Position numbers and translations under genes: made by a program. DNA of 64,000 nucleotides from Paracamarosporium sp. OC-R06-R3 (Eukaryota; Ascomycota; Dothideomycetes; Pleosporales; Didymosphaeriaceae): positions 186,001-250,000 of the forward strand of contig JACVRA010000364.1 in the NCBI GenBank assembly GCA_019828545.1, in the 5' to 3' direction. This document shows positions 34,942 through 46,922 of this stretch, one piece after another. Every line of letters begins with the position of its first letter. The first letter of the stretch is position 1. Below the pieces are notes generated by a model. That model was not told where the DNA came from, did no database searches, and saw only the letters and a program-made list of their open reading frames with translations.

Positions 34942-35717
34942 TTATAGAAGTGCGGTGGTGCAATGTACTGGAAAAGCTTATGTCCAAACAAGCCATCGTG
35001 AAGATTTCGCCTCCCCCGAAGCGAAATCGGCGAATTTGAATCATTGTACAAGGCAAGGTCTTCCCCGGGCATGTGTGTGCACTTCATGTCCGGCGAAGGG
35101 CAGTGATCGGTCGATCTTTTCTACACGACGCCCACGCTGCTCTGCAATTGCCGGTCCCCAATGCTTGATGCCGATCGGCGAGTTAGGCTCATTTGGTCAG
35201 GAGCTTTGTTGCTAGCGCAGAGCCTCGCCCTCGTGGACCGCTCAACGGCCAGGTTCGAATGCGAATCCGGGGCGGAACGGCCTTGGATTGGAACCAGACT
35301 TTGGAGCGAGGTGGGAAAGCAATGCTGGAGGTGGTTTTCGAAGTTGGCATGGGAGATGGGAGAGATCAGGCAACAAGGACGGCTCCACACCTTGTCGCAC
35401 CAACGACGATAAGCTCCAGCATGGCAATTCAAGCAAATGGCATGTATTAATCAGCAATGCCATGAGGAAATTCGAAACGACGCTCGGCACGCGGCGAATC
35501 ATGGCTGGGGCAGACGGCGGATGGCGAAGACGCAGGGGCCTCTGAATACCTTCGTCCGCATGGCCTGGGCTGGAGGAGAGCCAGTTCGCGTTTGGCCCTT
35601 AACCGTAGTTGCACGTCACTAATACGTCCAGTGGCCAAAGCTGCGTTTCCTTTTCCTTTTGTGCAGACATGTGGTGACCCTGCGCGCCCCCCAGTGTTCC
35701 TCCTCCGCGCAATCCCC
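34942..35717. other. Intergenic promoter region before the Zn2Cys6 gene
   Basis: About 780 bp. The frame preceding the regulator's ATG is open from 35592 but encodes nothing family-like. No other gene seen. Confidence 0.45.
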
Positions 35718-38407
35718 ATGGCCCGCGGCGCAGCGATCAAGGAAGAGGATGGCACGGGGGCCGCGGGAGAGCCCAAGGCCAGCAAACGGCGGTGCGTGCA
35801 ATCGGCCTGCGTGCCCTGCAGAAAGCGGAAGTCCAAGGTAGGTCATCGAGTCGTTGCGCTGCGCTCCGCGGACGCATGCTGCATCCTGCGTCAGAACATA
35901 CGAACCTGCAGGCTGACCCTGCGACAGTGCGACGGTGGCACCCCCGTGTGCGCGACGTGCACCGCCGTGTACAAAACACCATGCTTCTACGACGCTGAGA
36001 GCGAGAGCCGCCGCACAAAGGCTGGCACCAAGCGCGATGCCTCGGTCGCCGCCTCCGCCCCGGCTGCCGCCAACGCCGCCAACGACGACGCCGAGTTCCT
36101 CATCGCGTCCATCCGCAACTTGCCCGACGCCGACGTCAACGACCTGATCCAGCACATCCGCAAGGATGCCCGCCTCGACGTGGCCTCGCTGGCCGACACC
36201 TGGCGCAAGACGGTCGCCCTCCCGCCCACCACCCCGCTCGAGCCCCAGTCGTTCGAGAGCGAGCTGACCATGTTGCTGGGCAAGCCGGCCATGACACAGT
36301 CGGGCGAGAGCCGCTTCTTTGGACACACCAGCAACATGTCCCTCGTCCCCGAAGACGAAAACTACACGCGCGCCATGCCACGCGCCTCGAGCGTCGAGCC
36401 CAAGCCGCCGACGTGGACCTCCGTCACCCACGACATCGACTTCGTGGAGCGCCTGCTGGACCTCTACTTCCGCTGGTCCCACTCCTTTTACGTCGTCTTC
36501 TCGCGCGAATGCTTCTACAAGGACTTCAGGAGCGGCCGGGAAAAGTACTGCAGCCCGCTGCTGGTCAACGCCATGCTCGCGTATGGATGCCACTTTACCG
36601 ACGACCCAGCGGGAAGGACCGACCCGGACAACTTCCGTACCGCAGGCGATCACTTCTTCGAAGAGGCTCGCAGGTTGCTCTACGAGAACGAGGCCTCTTC
36701 GCTCACCACCGTGCAAGCGCTCTGCGTCATGGCCATGCGTGAGCCGTCGGCCGGGAGAGACTCGTCTGGTTTCGCTTACATGGGAAGATGCATGCGCATG
36801 GCCATCGAAATGGGGCTGCACCTGAAGAACTCGGCAGCGCCTGCCATGGGACTTACACCTTCAGAGGTCGAAGTGCGTAAAGTCACTTTCTGGGGCTGCT
36901 TCACTGTGGACACGGTTTGGTCCATCTGCATTGGTCGGATATCCCAACTCCCAAGAGTCGCCATCACTCTCGACAAGCCCATATTAGACGAACCGCCCGG
37001 TGGACTTCACCCGGAAACCTACATGGGCTCGTTGCAAGTGCCACCTGGTACTGTAACTAGCCGCATGTTCCTCCAGGAGTTCAGTACGCTCTCCGAACTG
37101 ATCAACGATAACAATTATATGTTTTATGCCCCGAGTGCTCGTTTGACAGACATCAAGTTAATAAACTGTCACAACAAATACTTGGAGTGGTTCAAGAATC
37201 TACCACCGCCGTTGAGATTAGAGAATGGAGGAGAGCCGCAACCCCATATCATTGTGCTTCAGTACGTCTGCACCAGACCTTCAATATGTGTATGCTCGCT
37301 AACCTCATCAGTATGTTGTACCACACAGCCATCGGTCAATTGTTCCGTCCTATGCTCAAGATCGATCTCATCAACTTCAGATTGAAACCCCGCGACGCAT
37401 GTATAGAAGCTGCGAACAGTGTATCTAAACTCTTCCGCCAGTACCGTTCATACTATCCCATGCGTACCTGTCAACTGGTCCTTACACATATCCTGCTGTC
37501 GACTTGTATCGTACATCTTACGTTTTCGAAAGATTCGCAATTTGCGCCAGGCTCGTACCGTTATCTCGTTGAAGGCCTCCAAGGTTTAGAGGACCTGAGC
37601 GTTTGCCATTGGTTTGGTGCTCGAGCTTTTAAAATCATCTATGAAACCTCCAAGGCTTGGGATCTAGGATTTCCAGAAGAGTTAAGGAACAGTAAGCTGA
37701 TTCCCAAGGCTGGTGTTGTAACGGGAACCTCGGAATCGTCCATACTAGTTCCGCGAGTGAACACTGGTATCGCCAATCGAACGAGCGCGGGTACGAAATA
37801 CAGTCCCGTGCCTGCGTCGGCTCCCCCACTCAGGAGGGAAAGCTTGAGCATGTTCGCACGCCCGGATCGCAAGAATGTACAGCTTCCGTCTTATCCAGCC
37901 TCGTCTCAGAGCGGAACTATGATTCGCAGCCAGACCCAACATCGAGGCTCTCTTCCGCATATTGTTCCTTCCTACTCCGCGTCTACCCCAACTACTCAGA
38001 ATGATATGCCCGCATCTCAAACCACCGGTTCAGCCGAGACCCTCTTCTGGAATCCGCTTCCCAATATGGCCGGCATGGGCGTGCCCATTTTGCCTCGCAA
38101 CAACTACCCTGTTGGACCTATGGACCTGGATAATATGTTGGGCAATTCTAATGAATGGGAACGGTTTTCGAGAGACGGATTCAAAATGAGCGAGGCGTGG
38201 AACCATGACCAAACCAACGCATATGGTGAAAGTAGCGAGGAGGGATACCCACCGGCAAGCGGGGATAGTAATGGATATGTGGGTGCAGAAGTGGCGCAAT
38301 TCAGCGGCTCAGGACAGATGGGTGGACATGTTACTGAAGTGCCGCAGGGTGGACAGGCAGCTTTTGATGCTAATTGGTGGAGTGGGGAAGGACATTTAGA
38401 CCGATGA
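35718..38407 (+). CDS. Zn2Cys6 fungal-specific transcription factor (nirA/XlnR-like architecture)
   Basis: Three exons (35718-35837, 35928-37261, 37312-38407) encode 849 aa. The zinc cluster reads ACVPCRKRKSK then CDGGTPVCATC and TAVYKTPC, with the first intron (90 nt) falling exactly between KSK and CDG. After a linker comes LIASIRNLPDADVNDLIQHI, and then the fungal_trans middle homology domain: LLDLYFRWSHSFYVVF, YCSPLLVNAMLAYGC, AYMGRCMRMAIEMGLHL, TFWGCFTVDTVWSI. The C-terminus is low-complexity, with Asn, Gly and Ser, and is probably an activation region. Binding to CGG-type half-sites is expected for the family. The target pathway is unknown. Its neighbour is chorismate synthase, but co-regulation is not evident. 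Exon 3 was chosen to give VLHMLYHTAIGQLFRPM. Confidence 0.87.
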
Positions 38408-41021
38408 CAACCAGTGCAAGAGATGGAAGTGCTCAGGACTCAGAGAGAGGCTATTACCAGCACCATGGACAGAGCATCAGGACGGAGGAGAATGAAGCAT
38501 GCCGCACAAACAGCATTACAGCCAAACAGGCGGAACGAGAGAAAGTTGTCGCATTTACGGCGCAATGTACGATTTGACGCGATAACAAAGGCATGCACGC
38601 GGAGTCTGGCGCTTAAGTTTATCGAGTACCGAAAGGCGATTTTATCTCTATCTAACATGTACACACACAACGTAGGGCGGGACCGTCTTTGGGTAGCTAG
38701 CGGTCTGGGAACGACTGCGGCATATGTTTCAGGCTCGGAAGGCTGCGTTCTAGGAAGGAATATCAGAGCATGTGTCCCCGTGGTATCAGTGTTTGCATAA
38801 CGTACGGGAAGATCATGGTCAGTGTGTATCGTATTAGGGATGGGATGCTTCATGTCGACTTGCTCGCTGGAAGGTTGATCACGCGAGAGAGGAGCGCTGT
38901 CTGGAAGAAAGCACTCAAGGTCTCGGGCTCTCGGGATTTGTTGTAGTATATCTTGTGTATTGTGGCCTGTGTGAATGATTTGGCGGAAATACGACATGGT
39001 TTGATGCTATTGACGTGCATGAAGTTGTTTTTCTTGTAAGCTTGTGGAGGTTGGTGAATGCTATGCTGGGCGCGAGAATGTTCTGTTGGTTACACGTTTT
39101 GTGGTGGACATCAGGGGGTATGATGTATAGTGCAGGATCTGGTATGATTGGCGTTTGTGTTGCTCATGTCGACTTGAAGATGAGAGAGTGTGTCTGTGTG
39201 CGTATGAAGGTCGGCATTTGCGGAGAGGAAGCCACATGAGGACTGTCATTACTATGGTAGAAATTATAGGTTGGTTTTCCTGGGGGAGTAGGGGAGTAGA
39301 AGGTGAAGGTGCTGTTTACGTGGGCATGTGAAAGTGGAATGTTCAAGAGGGTGGGCACTGCAAGTGATAGAAGGAACGTATAGGGAAAGGCTTAGAGAGC
39401 ATGGTTTGTACTGCGTAGGAGAAGATAGAAAAATTCGAGGTTCTTTAGAAGGGATTGGGGCCGCTGGGTCAGTGACAAGCGGAGACTCGAGTGGTGCTCA
39501 TTCGAGAGATGCTTCTAGTAGAGTATGCTCTCGGGGGGAGACAGTTGAGTCGTCCACGACCTCAGGTGGTCGGTTATACCAAGCCATGGAATGAGCCACA
39601 AGCTCTAAATGCAATATAAGCCAATAACAAACACCATCTAAAATGCTGCAGTGACTACGACTACAAAGATCGGCGAGCAAGGTATGCACAACTATACCTC
39701 TCTTATGCACCGCTGCCTAACCACTCCATCTCTTCTACCCAACATGTCCTCTCGTCCAACCGCTCCAGCCCTCCACAACTCACTTGAGACATCGAATTCA
39801 TACATACGCATCCAAGACATGTGTCTCGCTTCCCCGCCGTTTCATGCACCCCGTTCTATTCCTGCACACAACTCCCGACCCAATACACCATGTTCACCCT
39901 CAAACGCGCCACCCACCTAGCTCGTGCTTGCGCAGAAACTCCCGAGCGCCTGACACCGCCTCACGGCCGGGGACCCGATCGCGATCGGCACCTCTCTTTG
40001 ACACCCTTGCCCTTCATCTTCGCACCCCCGCACCCGTCATTTTCTAGACGCATCGCCAACCCTTGCCGTGGCAGGCTCCAGTGTATACGTGACGTACACA
40101 CGGCGTTGCCCTGCCTCCCAACAGTTACAGCTGCACTCCCCGCTTCGCTTGGACGTGAGCGTTTCAGCCAGGGCTACACGACAGCGCGGCGCGAACGCAT
40201 CTTCTCGGTTCCTACGCCCTTGTTCGGGCGTAGTCGTCAGTGGTGGAAGATCTAGGCGAACGAGTACCGGGTGCGAGGAGCGGATGCAGGCGAGGGATAT
40301 GCGGTGCGAGGGTGGGCCGCTGCTCGTTTACGCAGTGAGCATGTAGGAGGGCGGAACCAGTAGTTTGTGTTGCTGCTGCGCATGAGGAACAGGAATTTTT
40401 CGGCAGGCGCTTGTAATTGCCAGACAGGAACTGACATCGCGGAAGGCGAGATGAGCCTCAGTTTGCGAGCAATGCCGCGATCTGGACGGTAAGCGAGGAT
40501 GGGGGTATTCACTCTTCCACCGTGCTTGTACCAAAGAAAGGTACACTACCCTTCTGGACCTACTTACACAAACATCAAGCGTAGGACAGACACAACCCAG
40601 CGTGAACCGAACCGAGCGCGCCATCAACTCACCCAGCTGCAATCCACCTTGGTCTGCATCGCCGTCGCAGCCGCAGGCGCAAGACGAAAACACTCACATG
40701 TGTATACCCATCACCTGCAAGTCAACGTGTACACGCGACCACAATGCCGCCCACAACGACCACCACAGCCACCGCCACCACAACCCGCATCCCTATCCCC
40801 ATCCGCACTCGCACCGCCGTCCACAAAGTCCTACCTCCCCAGTCATGCGCAGCTCTCCCCAGTCAGACATCCCATCCACCCACCCATCCACAAGCCGCAC
40901 AATCACCGTAGCACAGGGTCAATTCCCCAGTCATTCAGTCATTCAGTCATCTACCACCCACCCACTCACCACCAAGCTCTTTCTGCATCTCGCACCGAAT
41001 CCGAACCCGAAAGCACAAACG

Positions 41022-41038
41022 CACACACACACACACAC
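41022..41038. repeat. (CA)n microsatellite
   Basis: About eight CA dinucleotides in a row, on the + strand. Confidence 0.85.
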
Positions 41039-41200
41039 GGACAGAGATCCCAGCTCGACAGATGCCCGCTTTGCAGCCACGAAGCAAAACAGACAGACTA
41101 GGACGACCCAGCCTGCGCTTTGTTTTCCCGCTCTGCAGCAACTCGGTAAGACATAGATTATAATTCCTGTTTTGCGGGGCATGTGGCGTGGGGATTTTTG

Positions 41201-41218
41201 CGTGCGTGTGTGTGTGTA
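41201..41218. repeat. (TG)n microsatellite
   Basis: CGTGCG followed by a run of TG dinucleotides; a second short TG run follows at 41223-41232. With the CA run at 41022-41038 this forms an inverted pair about 180 bp apart. Confidence 0.8.
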
Positions 41219-41260
41219 TGCCTTGTGTGTGTGCGAGTGTATGTGCGAGAGTGGAGACAA

Positions 41261-41316
41261 GGTAGGATAGGGCGGGACGGGATAGGATAGGATAGGATAG
41301 GATGGGATGAGATGGG
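41261..41316. repeat. (GGATA)n pentanucleotide array
   Basis: Four perfect GGATA/GATAG units at 41281-41303 are flanked by degenerate GGATGGGATGAG units. The same motif recurs at 56746-56780. Confidence 0.85.
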
Positions 41317-41390
41317 ACCCAGAGGACCGGTTACTGCGAGACACGGCGGCGCCTGTCTGTCAGTCTGAAGGGAAAACATGCCAAATGAAA

Positions 41391-41421
41391 TGGCATGACT
41401 TGGCATGGCATGGCATGGCAT
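41391..41421. repeat. (TGGCA)n pentanucleotide array
   Basis: Repeats of TGGCA on the + strand, with one TGACT interruption, directly downstream of the GGATA array. Confidence 0.85.
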
Positions 41422-42432
41422 GATATGACGAGACAAGACAGGATATGCGGACTGGCATTGTTGACACCGATGATCCAGGTTCGACATGCGCAACTGCGAC
41501 GGATAGACGAGAGAGTGCTGCAGCAGACGTACGAGGGCGCTGTGTTGCGCCATCTTCGGCACGCCTGTTGAGGCGCTATGCCATTGATCAGTTGCATGTC
41601 ATCCCTGCCACGTCGGTCGCTGTACGGTCTAACTAGCATCAACGTACGTGAATGACAACGTTATCGAAACACAACCGAAGAAGCACTCAAGGTCGGGCAG
41701 GCGAAAGGACAAGTGTGATGATTACTTTTTAATTTTCTTTTTCCTATGTTTCCAGGGCCTAAGCACGCCGTCTTGTCCTGCGGAGAAATGCTCCCGTGTA
41801 GGACATCCTGACTGTGCCACCTAACCCATTAGGCCCCCGACGATGTCGTCTAGATCTATGTACTATCGTTGTATTGTCATACATGAAGCCATAGAAGGTA
41901 TTACTTTTTTGAATTGGGTCCGCCAACCATACTTGGCCCACCATACAGACCCAGGCTGCGCTTCCCCCTACCACCCTAGACGAGGATGAGGGGTATAGCC
42001 GCCGAAACTGAACCCCTTGCTCTTCACTTTGCTTTCGCAAAAGTAGACAAAAGAGATTAAAGACTAAACAGCATACATAACGCTTTGAATGAGATTTTTC
42101 GGCTGACGAGCCCCGTGACGTCGCTGCGTAAACATGCCGTGAATCCGCTCGAACCGCCGACCATGCATTCTCGTAAAAACGCCAGACTGCTCCCTGCGAA
42201 GGAAGTGGCCCATACCTGGGCCAGTCCGCAATAGAAACTCCTCTAAAAACCGTGCAAGTGTGAACAAAGGAGATTCGTGATAAGGAGCGGTCGTGGCTCG
42301 GGATGAGCTACAAAAGACAAGGTCATACAAGTCGTACCTCGTGTGCCGTTGGCGAAAGGGTATTGTTACAAACATTGAACAGAAACATAATCGAACACAA
42401 ATATAGACAGGGGAAAGTTTGTCGACCTGAAT

Positions 42433-44017
42433 TCAGTGGCCGCGTACCCCAGTCGAGGATCTGCCGAGGAGTGCAGCAGGGAATTTGAGATCGCTCAGGA
42501 ACTTGAAGAAGGCGCGCTTACGCGGTGGCGTGTGTTGGAGAAGCGGCGATGCAGCGATCTGAACCATGGGACCGACAATGTCTTCGTCCCCTAGCTTTGG
42601 AAATTTACCGACGCTCTTTGGGTCATTAAGCGTGGGCATCTTGCTAAGTGGGGCGGGTTCCATGGGCGAGGTCGGCTCCGGTTCTTCACCCAACTCGGTG
42701 GCACGCGCGGTGGCCAGGTCATTGTTCTTCTTCCACAAAGCGTCGATCTCCGACCACTTCTTTTCGCATAGCAGGTAGGCCTTTGACGTGGGACCATTGT
42801 GCTCGGCCATGCGCACTTGATGCTTGGTGAAGTTGCAGCGCGCTTGTTCCCAATCGGCAAATAATTGCCGGAGGGCAGCCGCGTCGCAAACCTCAGGGAC
42901 GTAGGGTTCCGGGTGAATGGTGAAGTTGTTGTGGCCGAGCACCAGGGCCCATTTGTCATCGGGGTCGGCCAATGCGAGGGATGGAATCTCGTTGGAGGGA
43001 ACCAAGGGACTGATCCGGGACGTCTTGAAGGATGCGATGGAGGCTTTGGTCGAGAGCGGCGGGGTGGGATAGGCGCGAGCTGAAGGTGTGTCCACGGGAG
43101 TAGAGACCAGAGATTGCGTAGGGTCGACCGTAGCAATGGTAGGAGATTGTAGGGGCGAGTGGGCGGGCGCGTCTTCAAAGCGAGTCTTGACCAGGAGGGG
43201 TGGTAGAAGAGGGGTGGTCGCGTAGCGCTCAGAGTCGATTTCGTCAGCGTCCATGTCGAATGCGTTGGCCTTTGCAATGTCGATAGGAGAGGACGCAATC
43301 GGATCATGCAGCTGCTCTCGGCTGGTCGAAGCTGACGTTGGTTTCGGTGGAAACAGTTCCATTGGGTCGTAACCTTGGGCTTGGTGGATAGAGCTAGTGA
43401 CTGACGATGACCGCGTCGACGGGACCCTGGATGGAGGCGCACTCTTTGACTTGCCATTGAGTGTGGATGCTCTCTTGCGCTCCCGCATCTTGCGTGAGAA
43501 GGAGGGGAAACTACGCTCAAGCTTGTGCGTGACGCTGTGGGCAGAGGACTCAGCGGACCGCCTCCGTTTCGATTGAGGTGACTCGTAGGCAGAATCGGCA
43601 AAGTCATAGGCTCCTGCGACGGCAGGATCCTCAGAGGGTTCGGTATCGCCTGATATGAAAGGTCAATGGATGCGTGTACCAAGTAAGACGGTACTACTTA
43701 CAAGAGCATTTGGGGACAGTCACGTAGTCCTCCTCGCGCTCAACGTCCTCGGTGAGCTTGGGCAGCTTCCCCGAGGCATTGGGACCATCGGCGAGATCAT
43801 ACGTCGGTGGACTTGATGAGAGTGACGAGGTAGAGCTTGGGAAGCGGAAATGGCCGCGATAGAAGCTCGGTGTGGGAGGTGTCGAGCACTCGGAGGCAGA
43901 GTAGAAACCAGAGTCGGTGCTGGAGTGTAGCGAAGAGGCAGACATGTCGAGGGAGCTTTTGGAAGACTTTCGTTGAGCTACCAGCTTGGGGAGCATGAGA
44001 GGCTTCATGTCGCGCAT
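42433..44017 (-). CDS. Conserved fungal protein, Pro/Ser-rich, function unknown
   Basis: Two exons (44017-43702 and 43649-42433) encode 510 aa. The N-terminus MRDMKPLMLPKLVAQ is followed by low-complexity Ser/Thr/Pro sequence (SSLHSSTDSGFYSASECSTPPTPS), and then a basic region PQSKRRRSAES. The only part that looks folded is about residues 325-405: DDKWALVLGHNNFTIHPEPYVPEVC, then ALRQLFADWEQARCNF and YLLCEKKWSEIDALWKKNND, a helical segment seen in a family of uncharacterised Pezizomycotina proteins. The quoted parts are separate blocks. No catalytic motif is visible. The 52 nt intron is phase 1 with a TTGACC branch point. A phosphorylation-rich regulatory protein is a guess only. Confidence 0.78.
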
Positions 44018-46922
44018 TTTGAAAGGAACAGGACGTGGGATTTTGGATGTTGGCTCGGTTGGCGCTCAGGCCATGACCAGGATGAAATACAGCAGCGCAG
44101 GCAATGGGTATGGGGGAGGCGACAGCAGTGGTGTAGACTGATCCTGGATGGGAGAAGTGGCGGTCCGGGAGGTCTCAGAGCGGTGCCACGACAGAAGTCG
44201 AAAACCACGTAGGTACACGTCTGGGTGTTTATCCTGCCGCGAGAGTGTCAGCGCCCAGGCGTCGGCTGTTGGGCTGGATTGGGAAAAGCACGTGAGCGGC
44301 AAGTGGAGCCAGGACAATGCAGGAAAGCGCAACAACTCACCGGGCAAGGACGATGGAAAGCAGCAGCAGCAGCGGAGGCTGGACGGGGGCGGCACGGGCA
44401 AACAGTTGGAGGGCGCAAGGTCAAGGAGCGTGGGCGCGCAAGAGAGGGTTGTCGAGCAGGATCGGGGTGGGCGGCGCATTTGTGTGGGCGACGTGTGGTG
44501 CTGGCGTTGGGGTTGCAAGGGCTTTGCAAGGGTCGGGCAGCCCTAGAGCTTGGCTAGCAAAAACCGAGTCGAGGGCGGGCTAGGCCCGAAAGGCGCAGTT
44601 AGCTCTGGCGGCTTGGGCAGCTGCTCCCCGGCTCGCGTCCCCCATGGCAGCGACTCAGCGGCCCGCGGGCGGTCGCACGCTGCTGCCGTGTGCAACGGCA
44701 GCCGCTCAGATGACGACGCCGCCCTGCACTTGCGCCGTCGGCTGCGCTGCCAGACGGGCGTGCTGCCTGCGTCGCACCTGTCTTGTCTACTCTACTCTAT
44801 TCTGCTCTACGCGACGCCGCACCTCGCTGCTGCTGCTGCTGACGGTGCTCTTGTTTCTTTTGCCAGCGCTGCTGTTGGAGCGTAAGCTATGCAGGAACGG
44901 CTAGGCGCTCCTCCAGACACGGCAACCCCTCGGGCGTTTGCCAATTCCATGGGCCGAGGCCGCTCGTCGCCGTGCTGAGACCCGGCCAGCTGGTCGTGAG
45001 GATGCGACTGAGAGCCAGGAACCACAGGAACCACGGTGCCTTGACTGGGCGGTGCAGGGGCGCGCTGGAGGCAGTCTCGCATCTGCCGGCAGCTTTGGAC
45101 GCTGGTGGTGACGGCCAAACAAACACCACACCATGTGACCAAGTGACGCCGGCGCAGCCTGACAGCGGCCGGCGAGACGTGGCTGGGAAGCAAAGGTGGA
45201 AAAAAAGCCTTCAGCCGGGCGGCGAATGGCAGGCAGCTGTCGCGAAACTAGCCGGCGCGCGCAACCTGATTGGCCGGCAGCCCCGGCCCGCTCTTCGTCT
45301 GTTCGCTCCTGTTCCTGTCGCCTCAGTGAGCCTTGCTGTCACTGACACGTCTCGCGCAGTCAGTGCCGCCTGTCGGTAGTCGACGGCGAGCCAGCGCATC
45401 CACTCGCCCGCGACGCTGCTAGCCAGACGTCTGCGCGCTGCTGCGACGCCCTGCGCTGCGCTGCTCTGCTCGGCCGCCTCCCTCCCTCCCGCGTCGACGT
45501 CTGGACGACGCTGCAGCGCCCCGATTCGCGGCTGCCATGGCCGTGCCGTGCTGCAGAGGGCAGGCGATCGCCATCCCTGCAGCCCGGAACCGAGCCCAAA
45601 TCTTCTGCCGGGATCATGGATGTGCCTTGGTTCAGATCATGACGACAGCCTGCGCTCCGGCTCGTGCCCCAGGGCGAACGCTGAGCTCACCTCACCACCG
45701 CCGCCGGCCCACGCTAGACACGGGAAGCATGCCTCTCGCCTCGCGGGACGGCACAACAACGTTGCCAACGCCCAGCCCACCGCTCCGTGACCCGCTCGCA
45801 ACGCTCACCTGCATTGATTGCCCTGCACTCGTGAGTGAGCTTTGGCTGATGAAGCCCTCACCTCTCACCCACTGCAAACCCACACAGCGCCGTCAGCGTG
45901 GCTCCCCATCTGCCATGTCTTCCCCTTCCAGCACACTCTGCGCAGCAGCATACCCCTTCGGCACCTCTCTGAGACCGCTTCCACCTGCCCCATGAGACAA
46001 CAAGCGCCATGTGTCAGTTCGTCCCAGACTTTTGCGTCCTCTGTGTCAGTAGTAGGCGGAGCAAGCCAAAAAGAAGAAAAAAAAAAGCGTGAAGCCCCAA
46101 TCCAGTACCCACCTCGACGGTCGAGAACGTGCTTGTGGGCACGTAGCGGTTCCTCCGGTAGCCTACCCAGCAAGTCGCGGAAATACCGTACCCCCACATA
46201 CGGTACACTCCCCTCGCCAGTCCTTCCCGTGGCTCGGAGCGGTCAAGCTCCCAACCGCCATTGTGCCGTCAACGTGCGTTTTGCCAGACGCCGAATCAAA
46301 GTTTCGCATCCTCCCTCAGCGCCCCTCATTGGCCGCCGCGAAACCCTCCCCGTGTTGGACACCTGCAAATAGCCTTCTCTGACCGTCGCATCAGAAAATA
46401 AAAAAGTAACAAACTTATTCTGCGACCGTCAGGTCAGCTTCTGCTGCACGTCTTGAAATTAGCTTCTGAGACACTCATCTTAATCCTGCAAGTAAGCTAA
46501 AGCTGCGTTATTGGTGGGCCCGGCAAGCACCGTCGTAGCAGCACATACGGCATCAAGTATAGTACTACCCTCTGTTTTCAAATCATTGCCTGTTGGGAGA
46601 ATACGTGCATCTCGACATCGCGTGCTCGCTACGTGCTGACCAAGCCACGGTACCCCTCCCGTCTACTATACACCCCGCGGACACCACACGTCCATGGAAA
46701 CCGCAATTGCGCCTCGTCTTGACTAGAAGCACAGTTGACGTACAATATCCGAAAGCTTTACTCTGGCTATGACGATAATAATCATCATTCGTGCAGCATG
46801 CAGGGGTCTCGGCTGCCACGCTTCCCTTCCCACTTGCGTCCCGTTCATCCCGTCCCGCTGACTAAATCCACGGTTGAGCTCGACGCCGTCGCAATATGGC
46901 TATCACGCCGTTTCTGTCCGGC
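44018..46922. other. G+C-rich intergenic region with no recognised gene
   Basis: About 2.9 kb between the 5' end of the Pro/Ser-rich gene and the 3' end of the PNKP gene. The section 44.3-45.8 kb is strongly G+C-rich and open in nearly all frames. Overlapping frames on both strands there encode Arg/Ala/Pro-rich sequence without domains. It may hold a long 5' leader of the minus-strand gene. Confidence 0.5.

Larger units (their letters stand above)
38408..42432. other. 4 kb gene-poor stretch with microsatellites
   Basis: No gene is recognised between two convergent 3' ends. Several long frames (for example 40499-41101 and 39890-40255) are low-complexity or lack any conserved segment. The stretch contains several short tandem repeats, listed separately, around 41.0-41.4 kb. 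An unannotated non-coding RNA or lineage-specific gene cannot be excluded. Confidence 0.5.

Noticed and set aside
39890..40255. 121-codon + frame starting MFTLKRATHLARACAE, like a mitochondrial presequence
   Set aside because: After the first 20 residues nothing resembles a known protein, there are no supporting splice sites, and it lies in a repeat-bearing, gene-poor stretch.
40499..41101. 200-codon + frame with Pro/His/Thr-rich protein
   Set aside because: Low complexity derived from CA- and CCA-rich DNA; another frame on the same strand is equally open.
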